DNA of 60,000 bases from Takakia lepidozioides (GCA_030704615.1 CM060732.1:68431053-68491052); one strand, 5' to 3'. Positions 1-11,649 are shown, numbered from the stretch's first letter. Numbers and translations are program-made. Notes: generated by a model from the sequence alone, not told the origin.

Positions 1-1
1 A

Positions 2-2444
2 GCCAGACCAAAGCAGATTCAGCTGAAGGCAGCCCACAAGATTGCTCTTGGCAAAATCATGTCTGAAGATGGTTCCGACCGAGAGCCCTTGACCGAAGAC
101 GAGATGCGTGACCTCTTGGAGTCCGTCTCGCACGTTTGTAGTCCGAATGTGCGGAATCACATCGTATCTTGCAAGCAGGAGTTCGGCAGGGGGTCGGACA
201 TGTACTCAATCCTGGAGGTGAAACGAATGACTGGATATGACTACATCCAAGGTAGCAGGTTTCCAGGGCAAGGCAGCGAATCCGATCGTTGTTACATTTT
301 CAAAATGTCGACGTGTGGGCCTGGGAGTGGAGTCGACTTGGTCACTCGCATGACAACTGGAAACTTGTCGAATGCTTGGGTGATGTTTGATCACATCAAG
401 CGAATTACAAACCATCAGTGGGTGACTATGGGTGCGCATGTTTATGACTATCACTCCAAGAGGCTCATGACGATTGCAATCTGCGAGATGAAAGGGACAC
501 ACAGTCCGAGATGCATCTGTGGGAGGGCATAAACGAGCAGATGGCAAGGGCGGGATTGCCAGAGCCCAATTTCAGGGGATTCATGGCAGACAACGCTCAG
601 GCCAACTGGGCAGCGGTGCGGCGTGTGTACGGTGAGGACCCCAATGTTCCAATGGAGGGGAAAGAGAGATCCTGTGGATTCCATTGGATGCAGAGTCTAT
701 CCCACTACACTACCAAATTTGTTGCTAGCTCATTCCAGGCTGAACACCGTGTCCTTTGTACGGCGTGGAAGGATGCACCCACATTTGATGACGCGGAGGT
801 TAAGTTTGCTATCATCGAGGCTTGGTGGAACACGTCAGGTGCAGTGGAGACAACCAATCTGGGAGCATTGCACAGCTGGTTGGGGTGGTGGCATTTTCGG
901 TATCGACAGTTCGGACAGTACATGCGGGAGGTAGGCTGCTGTCAATTTCGTTCATTTGTCTTTCTGTTACGGACATTTCGATTGGTCCCTCACCATTGTT
1001 TGTGTCCTTCTAGGAGCGGTGCTTGGATTCCGACACGGACATGCCGAACACGAATATGGCAGAATCGGTCCACTCCTCCTGGCGAGCGTCTTCTGCCGCA
1101 CATCTGGTGGACGTAGTGACGGCCACAACGGAGGACATCGACAGAGCAATCATGCAGCAAGCCACGTACTACAAGTTCCTGAGCGGCAAACAATGGGGCT
1201 TTGGGCCGGACAGGGAGGAATTGTTGGTACGAACAGCTTCGAGGTCCAAGAATCCAGTGAAATGGGCGACAGCATTGCGAGAGAAGATCAAAGGGACGCC
1301 TCTGCACCGCAGAGGTGAACACCTAGAGGGGGACGTCCGGACTCGCCCTGTCAGGCGGAGGATTGAAGAGGAACCCGGGTGCGAAGAGGATTCCTGGAGA
1401 TCCGACAGGAACATTCGGACAGCACCTCGAGGTCCCGTCATGTTGCCGCACAATGTGTCTTCCAGCAGTGGAAGCCCAAGAAATTCCAGATCGCCGTCGC
1501 CTTCAACCGGGGATTTCGTGCAACAAATTCCCACCGCTCCCTTGCCCCACATTCCGCCCGCTGTTATGCAGTATGGCCAAGCCATTGTGGAGACGACTGT
1601 GTCTGCATCACAGTGGAGAATTGCTCGCACAAAGCCGTCGTTTCGAGGAAGGTGTTCCGCAATTCGTGTGGATACACGGCAACGTTGTTTAGAGATGATA
1701 AGGAGGAATCCAGATGGGGCTGTCCCTGCTCCTACTTTTACAGGAAGATTTGTCCATGCAAAGTTTGCGGAGGCGACAACCACCCAGTTCTGGTTCTGCA
1801 GGCACGACATTATGACTTGCGTGTATGGAAAGCCCAAGTACGGCATACAAACAATGCCAGAGGCTCCCCCGGTGTGGCCGGTGGAACCAGGCTGCGATCT
1901 GAGTCAGGTTGAGGCCGACGCCCTTACCGCCGCAGGATTTCGGATGGTGCAGCGCACTGACGTCCCCAGAGAACCATTTCCGCTTCCACAGCCTCCACCA
2001 CCGACCCCTGTGAGAGCAAGAACAATGGGACACGACAGCTCTAAGCATCCTACACACCGTTGGGGGAAACCGAAGAGGCGGCGACCTCCCTCAAAAGTGA
2101 ACGAGACAAGGATGGGGAATGCACTTCGGATGAACTGTACAATCCAGAGCTCGACAGAAGTGCCCCCACCAGGATTCGGGCGTGTGTATCAAATGGCCAC
2201 GGCGGGCTCAGCTGTTCGCAATGAGGTGTACACCATCACCATTTCAGAATTACCCACCTGCAATTGCACCGACTTCCAGATCATGGCGAACAAGGGGGCA
2301 TCATACTGCCCTTGCAAGCATTTGTACTACGTGTACCTAAAGAGACTCCGTTGTAATTCCACAACTCATCACTTCATACATGCACCAGGGTTGAGCCCCC
2401 AGGAGGTTCACACTCTTCTGAATATGGATCCAGGGGACCAGTGA
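2..2444 (+). pseudogene. MULE transposase with C-terminal SWIM zinc finger (copy 1, frameshifted)
   Basis: The protein would cut and rejoin the ends of its transposon. Coding sequence is open from the window edge. Exon 1 (to 930) includes a MADNAQANW motif followed by CGFHWMQSL, the layout of the second acidic residue and the Cys/His stretch of MULE transposases. A phase-0 intron (GT at 931, AG at 1012-1013, 83 bp) joins exon 2 (1014-2444), which has NTNMAESVHSSW, a Ser/Pro-rich linker and a SWIM finger (CNC near 2259, CPCKH near 2310). Compared with copy 2, a 4-bp deletion near 494 shifts the frame in exon 1, so this copy is dead although exon 2 stays open for over 470 codons. Family assignment to Mutator rests on these motifs and on the TIR and 8-bp target duplication of copy 2. 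Confidence 0.8.
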
Positions 2445-2695
2445 GCTTGGCTTGCGGTCCACATACAATGGTACGCCCATCCTTTTCGGATAGTAGAACT
2501 GTACTGCTGCCAGTACCTCAGACTCTGGCCACACAAAGGTCCGACATATGTCTTGCCTACCAGTAACCTGTTTTGCTCGAACTAAGATATTACTATATCG
2601 TTCACTTGTTTCCACGTGCATGTATTTTTGTATGTTGGAGGGTTCATGTTTTTCTGCTTTCTGAAAACTTGCTTTCCTCATTCGACCTCCGACAA

Positions 2696-2717
2696 GGAAA
2701 TGCGGCGCCGCATTTCC
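2696..2717. repeat. 22-bp palindrome of the MULE family, copy-1 site
   Basis: Arms GGAAATGCGG and CCGCATTTCC flank the centre CG. It lies 250 bp after the transposase stop in a tail otherwise without genes (2445-3199). A degenerate partner is at about 2796. The same palindrome is multiplied in the arrays at 33-34.7 kb and 40.4-41.2 kb, which ties those arrays to this element. Confidence 0.85.
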
Positions 2718-3199
2718 AAGTATCGTCGTAGGTACCCCCAGAGGCGGCCTTCGCCAACACCAAACCGCTCCGAAATTTCGCACGTGCGAACCCTAATGCG
2801 GCACCCTATTTCCCAGTTCAGTTGCAAACCTTTCCCGCCGAATACCCGAAGAAGACAGAATTGTGAAGTACTGCAGACTGTATTGGTGCAGACTCCATTG
2901 GTTCAATCGCGGCAAAAGGGTCAGCTTCATTCCAATGTTAAGGCATGTAAAACCGCGGAATACTCTATACAGGCCAGTATGCGACGTCCTTTTGCAGTGG
3001 TATACTGGATTTCCCGTTGCACGGTCACTTATTTCCATGAGCGGATCTAAAACACCATGAGCGGACTTGTTACTGACGACATATCTTCGCCGCATTACAT
3101 GATCTGGAACGTCCAAAAACGGCAAGGTCAAATAAAAAACTATTATTTTAATACTTGTTTAATCTGCCGCATTTCCAAATTTGGAGGAGTCCGCTCATG

Positions 3200-3295
3200 A
3201 AATCCGCGTATCTTAGACTTCGGCTCACCGCTCATGCGGCTCATGCGGCTCATGGCTCATGGCTCATGGTTTCTGCTCATGAAATAGTAAACCTC
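3200..3295 (+). repeat. Terminal inverted repeat of MULE copy 1
   Basis: The end is built from repeats of CTCATGCGG and CTCATGG and finishes GAAATAGTAAACCTC. It is the exact inverse of 16148-16240. Gypsy methyltransferase sequence starts at once at 3296. Confidence 0.85.
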
Positions 3296-3296
3296 T

Positions 3297-4073
3297 TTGC
3301 TGGGGGCGCAGGATTTGGAGCGGTTTGGCCCTATTCACTTGATAGTGACAGGTTGGCCCTGCCAAGGGCATTCATCAGCCGGGCATGGCAATGGGATACA
3401 AGACTCAAGGTCACGCCTGTTTTGGGAGATGTTGAGGGTCCTGCGCTATTTACAGCTTCAGCAAACAGACTCTCCGGCATATATCTTGGAGAATGTGCCA
3501 TTGATGGGTGATTCTCGGGCCAAGGTGATGACCAGTGTGCATCAAGTGCGATCTTGGCTTGGGTCAGCAGTATTGCTAGATGCAGCTGCAGTAGGGTCAC
3601 GGGCTCATCGCCCACGACTATGGTGGACCAACTTGATGCCACCTGCAATGCTCAAGCGTGCATTTGATGGGGTGCAGCGGCCACCAAACCTCACGGTTGA
3701 TAGCATTTTGGACATAGGGAGGCAGTCTCAGTGTGTGAGACACAATGACCGATCACCTTTGGCAGTGGTCAATAAGGTGGGTCACCCACAAGCAACATTG
3801 CCTACACTGCTCAGCTTTCCAGGATCTCATGTTTTCCGGGATGGTGGACCTGGCCTCTTGTGGGATAGCCAGTTGCAGCAATTAGTGGAGCCCAATGTTG
3901 ACGAGCGCAAGCGGGCGATGGGTTTTACCACTGGTACCACGGCGGTGCCATCTCTTTCTGAGGCATCACGTTGTCAGGTGTTGGGGCAAGCCATGGATCT
4001 CAATTGTTTGACAAGGATTATCAGCTTGGCTATGGCTGAGCAGCGCAGAGTACGGAGTACACTTCCCTTGATA
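3297..4073 (+). pseudogene. Cytosine-5 methyltransferase fragment (gypsy copy B)
   Basis: The frame encodes the second half of the catalytic domain: the PCQGHSSAGHG motif IV loop with its catalytic Cys (near 3360), ENVPLMG motif VI (near 3490), the AHRPRLWW motif VIII block (near 3605) and the C-terminal ERKRAMGF...LGQAMDLN region that corresponds to motifs IX/X. Motif I is absent because MULE copy 1 replaced the upstream sequence. The frame then runs into inverted sequence and adds a meaningless tail up to 4319. Confidence 0.8.
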
Positions 4074-6003
4074 GAGAATCCTCATGTATATCTTTGGCGC
4101 CACCTTGCTCATTGTTGGCCTCAGGGTCCTCAGACACTTGATCTACAGTCATCCCTGTTGCAGGTCCAACTTGGCCTTCCGCTGCCAAGATACACAGAAA
4201 TGCAGATGCATGTCATCCGGGCACCATCTCCTTGTCCGTCTCACCATGCCACCAAGCTCCAGTGTCATCCTGCTGGCTCGTGCATGGATTACGACTTAAC
4301 CCATCCGCATCCCGATTGACTAGACCGGGTCGATGAACCACCTAAAAGTCATATTCCTGGAGTATGAGTGCCCATCATGCAAGCTTTCTTATAAGCTTGT
4401 CTGACTCCATCAACCACTTGAGTGGCTGGTGATCCGTGACAAGGGTGAAGAGATTGCCATATAGATAGCACCTGAAGTGTGTCACGGCCCACACTGCAGC
4501 TAAGCACTCTCCCTCATATGAGCTATACTTAGCCTCTGCAGCGTTGTTCGAGCGGCTAATATAAGCCACTACGAACTCTCTTCCCTCATCATCCACCTGT
4601 CTGAGCACCGCTCCAAGCCCCAGCATACTCCAATTTGTATGCAGCTGAAAAGGACGCCCCCTGATAGGTCGTCTCAAGATGGGCGCTGAGGTCAACCTCG
4701 CCTTGAGCTCTTGGAAAGCTCGTTCTTGCTCATCTTCCCACTGCCACTCCTGGTCCACCTTGGTCAGCTTGGTTAGAGCCTTTGCAATGGCACTAAATCC
4801 CTTGACAAACCGTCTATAATAGTTTGCCAACCCCATGAAAGCTCGAACTCGGCTCACATCCGTGGGGCGTGGAATCTGTGCAATGGCCTCTACCTTAGTC
4901 TACTGTACCCCCAATCCTCTAGGATATATCATGTGACCCAGATACTCAATCTGGTTGTGGAAAAACTTGCACTTCCCCGGATGTAACTTCAATCCGTGCG
5001 CCCTCAAGCGCTCAAATACCACCTGAAGGTGTCTCTCATGCTCCTCCACCATAGCACTAAAGATGATGATGTCATCTATGTAGCACCGAGCAAACTCCAC
5101 CCCTGCTAGAATCCTGTCCATGACTCTCTGAAACTCTGCAGGAGCGTTCTTAAGCCCAAATGGTAAGAATCGCCACTGGTATAGGCAATCCTTCCCGTGC
5201 TCATTGATCCCCCAGAATGCCGTCTTCTGCTTATCCGCCTCCTTGATCGGCAACTGGTGATATCCGGATCGTAAATCCAAAGTGCTAAAGACCTTGGCAT
5301 GCCCAATGGCATCAAAGATCTCCTCTGGTGTTGGCATGGCATACCTATCGGACTTGGTCTGACGATTTACAGGCCGGTAATCACCGCACATACGTCTCTC
5401 CGTCCAATTGCCATAGACATCCTTCTTGGCTGGCATCATTGTGGCTGAAGCATACTTTCCACCAGATAGCTCCACCAAACCAACCTCCCAGAGGTCCTGA
5501 GTCCTCATCTGAATCAAGGACCTCTCCATGTCACTGTATCTATAGGGTCTCTGAAAGATTGGCGTGTCAGCGGCCAATTCAATGCGAATCTCTTGACCCT
5601 TCAGTACTCCCAAGTCCTTCAAACAAAAGGCAAAGCAGTTCCTGTAAGCCCTCAAGAACCGCCGTATATGTCGTCTCTCTCCTCCGGTGACTATGGGTCC
5701 AATATCAGGCTCCCAGTTGTCCTCTGTGACTGCAACCTTGAGTCCAGCAGGCTTAGAGGTAGAAGACGCGTCCCATGGTTGCTATGCTGCAACCTCTTGA
5801 GCAGTGACCACTGCCTACTCTATCAGTGACAATGTCTCATCCTGCCCCATCATCCCATCCTTAAGGACCTCCTCAACCCAAGAAAAATCCCCAACCTCAT
5901 CCATCAACGCCGCATTGGCTGCCAACTCCCTCTGAACCTCGAGCACCTCCCACGTGTGCCATGGATGTGGCCTGCGCCTCGTGGTCCTCACCTGTTCGCC
6001 CCC
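4074..6003 (-). pseudogene. Inverted segment: end of methyltransferase ORF, readthrough stop, RT and RNase H (gypsy copy B)
   Basis: Read on the minus strand, the segment carries the end of the first polyprotein, the same TAG-CAA-CCA junction as the full copy (5784-5776), then the reverse transcriptase. The RT has LPFGLKNAPAEFQ near 5145 and a YIDDIII active site near 5075. RNase H follows (FQLHTNWSMLGLGAV, where the usual catalytic Asp is Asn, near 4640). A stop breaks the frame near 4900. The orientation is opposite to the flanking parts of the same copy, so this is an inversion inside one insertion and not a second element. Confidence 0.8.
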
Positions 6004-6714
6004 ATTGTGTTGGACTACCTCCGCACTAGAGACACTGCAGCCATTGTGACTGCCAAGGAGAGGGATCGGATCCTACAACGAGCCAAGAGGTTCAAGTGGG
6101 AGGGGACACACCTGCTCCGAGTGTGGGAGGATGGTCGAGTGAGGATTGTGCCTCACCCAACACAGCGGGCACGATTAGTGCGGCATGCCCATGAGGAGTT
6201 GGGGCATTTTGGGGTGCAACCCACTCATAGTCTACTGCAGGGGCAGTATTGGTGGCGTGGTATGCACACAAAGGTGCAACAATTTGTGGCTAGGTGCATG
6301 GTGTGTGACAGGGTGCGTGCTTCATTCAACGCCCCCACTCCACAATTGCACCCTCTTCCGAACATGGGATTGGGCTACAGGTGGAGTCTTGACGTCGCAG
6401 GGCCGTTGCCACTGACCATGCGCCACAACAAGTACGTGTTGGTGATGGTGTAGCACTTCTCCAAGTGGATTGAATTGGTTCCATTGCCTGATAAGGCTAG
6501 TGAGGGAGTTGGGTATGCATTCTTGGATTGTGTGCTTAGCCGATTCGGTGCTCCAGCTGAGGTACTCATAGACCAAGGGAGAGAGTTCTTGGGGGAGTTT
6601 CAGGCGTTGTGTGACAAAGCTTTGGTAGACCACCGCACCACTTCTCGGGATCATCCTGAGGCCGATGGCTTGCAGAGAGGGTTGTTCAGACAGTGAAGAG
6701 GGGTTTGTGCAACT
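6004..6714 (+). pseudogene. Integrase fragment (gypsy copy B)
   Basis: Plus-strand sequence again collinear with the full element. It has the His-His-Cys-Cys zinc region (HAHEELGHFG near 6188, CMVCDRV near 6297) and the first two core acidic residues (SLDVAGPLP near 6390; LIDQGREFLGE near 6570). A TAG near 6451 replaces GAG of the full copy, and the sequence is lost before the C-terminal domain and PHD finger. Not functional. Confidence 0.8.
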
Positions 6715-7798
6715 CATTGCCAGCTCCCCCATTGAATCCACAACCATCCAAACGATCAAAGCTTCAACACTCATACCCACAATCAACCCCCTCATCATCT
6801 CCCACTCCAACATCCACAAAACCCAGAACAAGAGAGATTCACAAGAAGAGAAAAAAGATCTCTCTCCAAAACCCATGCAAATACCTACAAACTTTTTTTT
6901 CCAAACACCACTCCACAGATGATGCAATCAAATTGGCATAATCACTCTCGAGCTGCCAAGGTTGGCAAACACACACACATCTACAAAAATTTCTTTTGAA
7001 AGACCACTCCACTAGATTCTTTCTCAGGTGTAGTGGAACCAGTGCTGTTTGTTGTTCTCGTTCATGTACGGTAGCTTCGATCTTCATCAGTTTCGATCAT
7101 TTTTTCTTCTTTACACTGAGTTATCCGATTTGGTGTTAGATTGATGGTCCCAGTGAGAAGCTCTGGTGTTTGCACATATCCAGTGCAAGGGTTCACCCAC
7201 TCGTCAACCACACGTATATTTTCAAAATGTAGGGCAATCGAAGAGCCCGAATAAGAACCTAATCTGTAGGTTCAGCTAAAAACCTGCCACATTCGCTGAA
7301 TTTTCCAACATGGGGGTGGAACTTTTTGCTAAGCACCCAGCTCGGTGAAGGACGTTGGTCAAGATGCTTCAACTTTTACAGGCAGAGTGGAATGTTTGCT
7401 GCAACGCACATGAAGTAATCTAGTGACGAGTCCGGCGTTCGTGCCGCTGATTGAGGTTTTCAATAAAAATGTGACTACACTGGTATAATCGTTCACATGA
7501 GAGTTGAGGGTGTTACGGATTTAGGTCATTAGAAGGATTGAACAACCGACTTCTGTTAGGGTTTTTGGTAGCACGCTCTCGGATAATTTTGATAGCAGCG
7601 AAATGGGTTGGAGAAAACCTGGACCATGGTACATAATCAGATGATGCATTTAGGGAAGTGCTGCGAGATGGTCACTTTCGAAAAGACTAACCATGTTTTT
7701 CTAGACCTAACTTACCGAGAAGATTCAAAGCCATGATCTGTTTCAGTCAAATTTCAAGCTATCGTCAAAACCTAACTCAGATTTCTCTGTGCCTAGAA
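6715..7798. other. Noncoding stretch
   Basis: No credible coding region, structured RNA or repeat was recognised. Base composition is AT-richer than the flanks, with simple CA-rich and A-rich runs (for example 6890-6980). Confidence 0.5.
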
Positions 7799-8540
7799 CA
7801 CTACAATAGAATCCGGCTTTTACGTCTGCTATTTTCCAGTCGTATCAGCCTTTTATGACTGCATGACTGCCCAGTCAGATAAACCCAATCAGTTGTGACA
7901 AATGAGTTATAAGCGCCATAGAGTCGTATCTGCCAGTCATGGAGCTCACAATTGACGTTGCAACGGGGACGCCTAATCATAGTCATTGATAAGACCGTAA
8001 TAAATGACTGCGAATCCATGTCAGCTTCACGTGGAACGGAAGGGATATGCCACGTGTCACGACAAAGGGAAGGCGACAAGGTCTTCGCGACTGGCATATA
8101 TGACTTCGGAGGATTAACCCCAGGACAACACGTGGAGAACACCGGGAACGACACGTGGCATGACAAGGTGACTTCCGCAGATTAACCCCAGGACAACACG
8201 TGGATTAGACTGGACATGACACGTGGCGTGACAGGGTGAGGGAGAGGGGGTCTTCCAAGACTGGCATGTATGACTTCTGCCGATTAACCCCAGTGCCACA
8301 CGTGGCGAAATGGGACATGACACGTGCCATGACAATGGACTTCGGGAGGGGCTTTCGTGATTGGCATGTATGACTTCGGACGTTTAATGCCAAGTCCACA
8401 CGTGGAGTCAAAGTATGCATGGTGGGGGTGGTAATTATGACTGGAACATATGACTTCCATGGCGCTCTGTGGAGTCTGGATATAGCACGTGGCACGCGTA
8501 TGGGCAAACATGGGGGGTTAAAGTGGGCACGTGCCGAAGG
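7799..8540 (+). repeat. CACTA-like transposon end with subterminal G-box-bearing repeats
   Basis: The stretch opens with CACTACAATAG at 7799, the typical start of a plant CACTA (En/Spm) element. From about 8030 to 8530 it has four to five degenerate repeats of roughly 100-110 bp. Each has a block like ACTGGCATGTATGACTTC, then TTAACCCCAG, then one or two CACGTG cores, mostly as ACACGTGG; about ten CACGTG sites occur in 480 bp. Such subterminal repeats are normal transposase-binding regions in CACTA elements, and the Transposase_24-type gene that follows fits. The matching far end was not found. Confidence 0.5.
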
Positions 8541-8879
8541 CTCTGTGGATGGGAGGTAGTCCTATACATGAGCGTAGTCATGGGCCTGACTCTAGCAGCA
8601 TTCAAACATAAAGCACCATTGAAAGCACACTAAAACACCATTGAAACATGAAAGCACATTTGAAATTGGAACATCAATTCAAATACAACGTGAGTTAATG
8701 ATCAGAGATCATTTCCATAATCTAATCTGGTGCCGCTACAACAATGCACAAAAGCTGCAAAGTCTAAGTAGACTTCCAAATGCTTGAGCAGAAAATGCAT
8801 ACACTGGCATTTCTTGGACTGATGCAATCCTAACACATGGCAGATGATGCACTCAAAATTCAGGGCAGTCAAACGCTCA
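8541..8879. other. Noncoding stretch
   Basis: Nothing recognised between the subterminal repeats and the first minus-strand exon. Confidence 0.5.
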
Positions 8880-9180
8880 TCACTTCACTTTCTGGATTTT
8901 CACAAACTTGTCACTCCAAACTGTAACATGATCTAGAGTGTCTCCCAACTCTGTGTGCGCTGGCTTCATGGACTTGTTGTGATACGGTAGAGGGGCATTG
9001 GTAAGTGTCATCTGTGTGATCATGATGGCCACATACCCCTCAGGCACCATAGGGTATCCGGCACTCGTTGAAGACCCTTGTAGACCAACAATGTGGCCAG
9101 ATGCTGCGGTTGCCCTCGAAACCGTGTCGATAAGCCGGACTTGGTCACCCAACTTCAACTGCCATCCACCCCGAAAACCC
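8880..9180 (-). CDS. Terminal exon of a plant CACTA-associated protein (DUF8039-like)
   Basis: The minus-strand reading gives about 100 residues ending at 8880. It starts near GWQLKLGDQVRL and includes ASGHIVGLQG, GYVAIMITQM and a final TVWSDKFVKI. This beta-rich pattern (hydrophobic strand, gap, 'valine-x-valine' strand, closing tryptophan) resembles the C-terminal domain that follows the Transposase_24 region in plant Ptta/En-Spm proteins. The upstream splice site was not settled. It is placed downstream of the transposase-like exons at 10.2-11.2 kb on the same strand, so it may be their last exon. Assignment is by pattern only. Confidence 0.4.
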
Positions 9181-9865
9181 CAGAAGATACATGAGCAAGC
9201 TTTCAGGCAAAAATCAAAGCAACAACAACATATACATATGTGAAACAAACTAACATCGCTAAGAATATGTGTAAGCACCATTACACAAACTCCATGTGTA
9301 CAAATTCGAAAACTGCAGGTAGGTAGGGAACCTTTACCCCATTCTGGCAGTCAAGGACTGGAGGTTTGGGAAATGTCTTGCTGATAGGTAGCGTGGTGGC
9401 TGCCCCTTCAACTGCCGCAGATTGTGAATGGTCAGGTACCTACACACAGGAACATATGCTCCACACATTGGACTGGGTTCCACAAGTACCACTCGCAAAT
9501 GGGTTGGTGATAAGCCAATGCAGATTTCATGGGGCAATGGATTAATCTTACCTACAATGCCCTGTGGCTAGAGACTTGCGTAATCCCGGCAGACACCTGC
9601 ACAGACAAAGTATACTGCACGATGAGTGGTAGCGGAGATACACTGAGCTATGAGCAGGTTACAGCCATACTACTTGCTATGCTAGCAGCTTACTCCCCTA
9701 CAACTAAACCTACACACAAACTTAAACTAAAACTAGACAAAAGCTTAACTAGACAGAGCTACACAACTAGCATTCCACATTGCATTGACATACAATTCAT
9801 TGTGTTTACATAAAGTATTTCCCTCTAGGCAACACAATGCCATGACGTGTAAAATCGGGAGTTAC

Positions 9866-10209
9866 CTGCGGGTGCTGGGTTGTGAGGGTGCTATGTGAAG
9901 CTTGTCCAAACCGAGGATGGGCCCTCATATACTTTGTAATTGAGGCTGCCTTTGCTGCCCCCTCCAAGAAAGGCCACAACTTCGTATTGAGGAACTGGTC
10001 AGAAGTCGCCCCGGCAGCCCCACTTCTCCAAGGCTCTGGGAATATGCCAGTGAAGGCAAGATTATTCTTCCCTTTGTGTGGAGTGTCATCAACAAGAAGA
10101 GTGTTGTTCTCATTCCATACAGAAAATTCTCGCCATACTGTTGACAGGTTTTTGAAAAATATAGGCTTAGATGGGTGCCTGTCATTTGCACATGTCATGT
10201 ACCTTAGCA
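9866..10209 (-). pseudogene. FCP1/NLI-interacting-factor-like HAD phosphatase fragment
   Basis: About 115 residues resemble the C-terminal half of plant FCP1-like (CTD-phosphatase-type) HAD domains: NNTLLVDDTPHK, the DDSP-x-K-type HAD motif, then GIFPEPW, a polar insert, LWPFLEGAAKA and YMRAHPRFGQ. The first catalytic DxDx motif is not found upstream, so only part of the domain is present. A GT donor follows at 9865. It lies between exons of a CACTA-like gene on the same strand, so it may be a host fragment picked up by the transposon or an exon of a separate decayed gene. Reading into it from the upstream transposase exon does not give an open frame. Confidence 0.45.
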
Positions 10210-10239
10210 ATAGTTTGTGCCAGGGGGTGTGATCAATAA

Positions 10240-10829
10240 CTTACCAGACGTGCCTCCACAGATGCTTTCCCACCACGACCAGTTTTTGATGGATTATGTA
10301 TACACAAATTTGCCTTCTTTATCTTGGCTGATACGGTGCTGAAATTTGGGGTTGACCAGTATGAAACAAGCCTAGTCCATTGCACTTCGTCCACATACAA
10401 AGGTCTGCCCTCCCCTGCCTTGAACTTTGCATACAGTTCACTTCATTGTGTCTTCAAAGCTTTGCCAATGGTGTGTCACATGTGCTCATAGTCCAGACTA
10501 CGTGGAGTGTATGAAAAAGTGGATGCCAGCACGCGCTGGACTGCCTTAATGTCCTCCTCATCCTGCTCTTGAATGGCCAATGATAAGTCACACAATCGAA
10601 ACATCTGCCCTTTAAGGGTTGCATGCCAAGAATTGCGAGAAGGGCCTACTGGCTCCCCAAACTTGTTGACAACAATGATCTGCGAGGAAAGGCCGAGCTG
10701 CTCCCGCTCCACTTTCACCTTTGTTGCCGCTGCCTTTGCTTTCCGGTTCTGACGCCGCAGTGCATTGGCTCTATCCTTCTTAGACATTTCAATCGGGGGC
10801 TCGGGGACATCACTAGGGACTTCATCCAT
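10240..10829 (-). pseudogene. Transposase_24 (Ptta/En-Spm)-type plant transposon protein
   Basis: One minus-strand frame runs through SKKDRANALRRQNRKAK, IIVVNKFGEPVGP, the HATLKGQMFRL region, DEVQWTRLVSYW and then IKKANL...NPSKTGRGGKAS. The last part matches the 'W-x-x-L-V-x-Y-W ... N-K ... G-x-x-S' layout of the plant Transposase_24 domain. Two TGA stops (10476-10478 and 10443-10445) break the frame where Arg and Trp codons are expected, both explicable by C-to-T or G-to-A changes. A GT donor (GTAAGT) follows ARL near 10241. It is upstream of the DUF8039-like exon. Decayed CACTA-type gene. Confidence 0.55.
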
Positions 10830-10835
10830 TGGGGG

Positions 10836-11195
10836 CTATGACTGGAGCTGGGGAGATGTGACATAGGGCCCAGGGTAAGGGGCATAGGGTGGGTATGGCA
10901 GTCGCATTGCAGGTTGAGGGTAGCTATGAGGTAGCTGCTGGAAAGAAGGGATGAGGGAGTGGAGAATGGCCATAGGCTTTCTCTGCATAACCAGATGGGG
11001 GTCGGGGGTATTGAGAGTGAGGGTCATAGGATGGGGAAAAGCATGAGGGTAATGTACGAGCAACAGGCCGAGTGGGAGGTTGGAGGGTGGAGTCTTGCCA
11101 ACAGTTAGGTTCACCTGTTTCAGCAAACCATGGCCCGATGGGCTGCCCTGTGTGGCAATGCTGGGTCCACCAACCGCTGGACGCTTCTTCCTCAC
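10836..11195 (-). CDS. Proline/tyrosine-rich upstream exon of the CACTA-like gene
   Basis: A minus-strand open stretch following an acceptor-like TTGCATAG (near 11196) begins RKKRPAVGG and ends in a low-complexity region with PYPPYAPYPGPY. It lies directly upstream of the Transposase_24-type exon but in a frame closed by a stop before it. N-terminal Pro-rich regions are common in these proteins. Whether it is one exon with what follows cannot be decided here. Confidence 0.3.
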   Translation of the reverse strand: MRKKRPAVGGPSIATQGSPSGHGLLKQVNLTVGKTPPSNLPLGLLLVHYPHAFPHPMTLTLNTPDPHLVMQRKPMAILHSLIPSFQQLPHSYPQPAMRLPYPPYAPYPGPYVTSPQLQS

Positions 11196-11649
11196 CTATG
11201 CAACACACAACACAATGCTGGTCAAAACTCACCCAAGAAAATTGGCAAAAACTCAGCCCTCACACAACCACCAGGGAAGCACATTGGTAATGAGGATCAT
11301 ACAATGACAAAATAGAAATCAGGTGCCATTTACCAAGAAGTCATGCAGGACTTGGGCAAAAAATTGAGCAAATGTAATAGGCCTCAATCTTGTTGCGCGT
11401 CCGGTGCATGGTTTTAGGGAATGGTTGGCTTTCAACCTCTTTGGCATGCTACCAATGCCTCTTCCCCTTGGAATGCTAGAGAGGTCAATTCAATTTCTTC
11501 TTTTTGGCAAATGCAACCACCATATTCTCATGCACTGTGTTTGCCCCCCTGTAATGGGGTATGTATTCTTCGTCGGAGTCCACGATGTGCTCCATCGCAA
11601 GCACACAGAGGTCGTCCTCATTGTCATCATCAATTGCATATCTCCGTGT

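Larger units (their letters stand above)
1..3295 (+). mobile_element. Mutator-like (MULE) transposon, copy 1, right-hand part
   Basis: This is the right-hand end of a Mutator-superfamily DNA transposon whose left part lies outside the window. The block is almost base-for-base the reverse complement of 16148-18508 plus 30544-31440, so two copies of one young family lie in the window in opposite orientation. It contains the transposase gene, a noncoding tail with one long palindrome, and a terminal inverted repeat ending at 3295. The flank from 3296 on is the methyltransferase part of a gypsy retrotransposon, so this copy jumped into that element. Its other target-site copy is not visible. Confidence 0.85.
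3296..6714. mobile_element. Gypsy/methyltransferase retrotransposon, copy B: truncated and internally inverted
   Basis: This fragment matches the full element from about 25411 to 28855 of this window. It starts inside the methyltransferase domain where MULE copy 1 inserted. About 1.93 kb (4074-6003) is inverted relative to the full copy, roughly 50 bp are missing at the first breakpoint, and homology stops in the integrase core at about 6714. No LTR is present. It is a decayed copy, but it keeps the UAG-CAA-CCA junction (5784-5776, minus strand). Confidence 0.85.
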
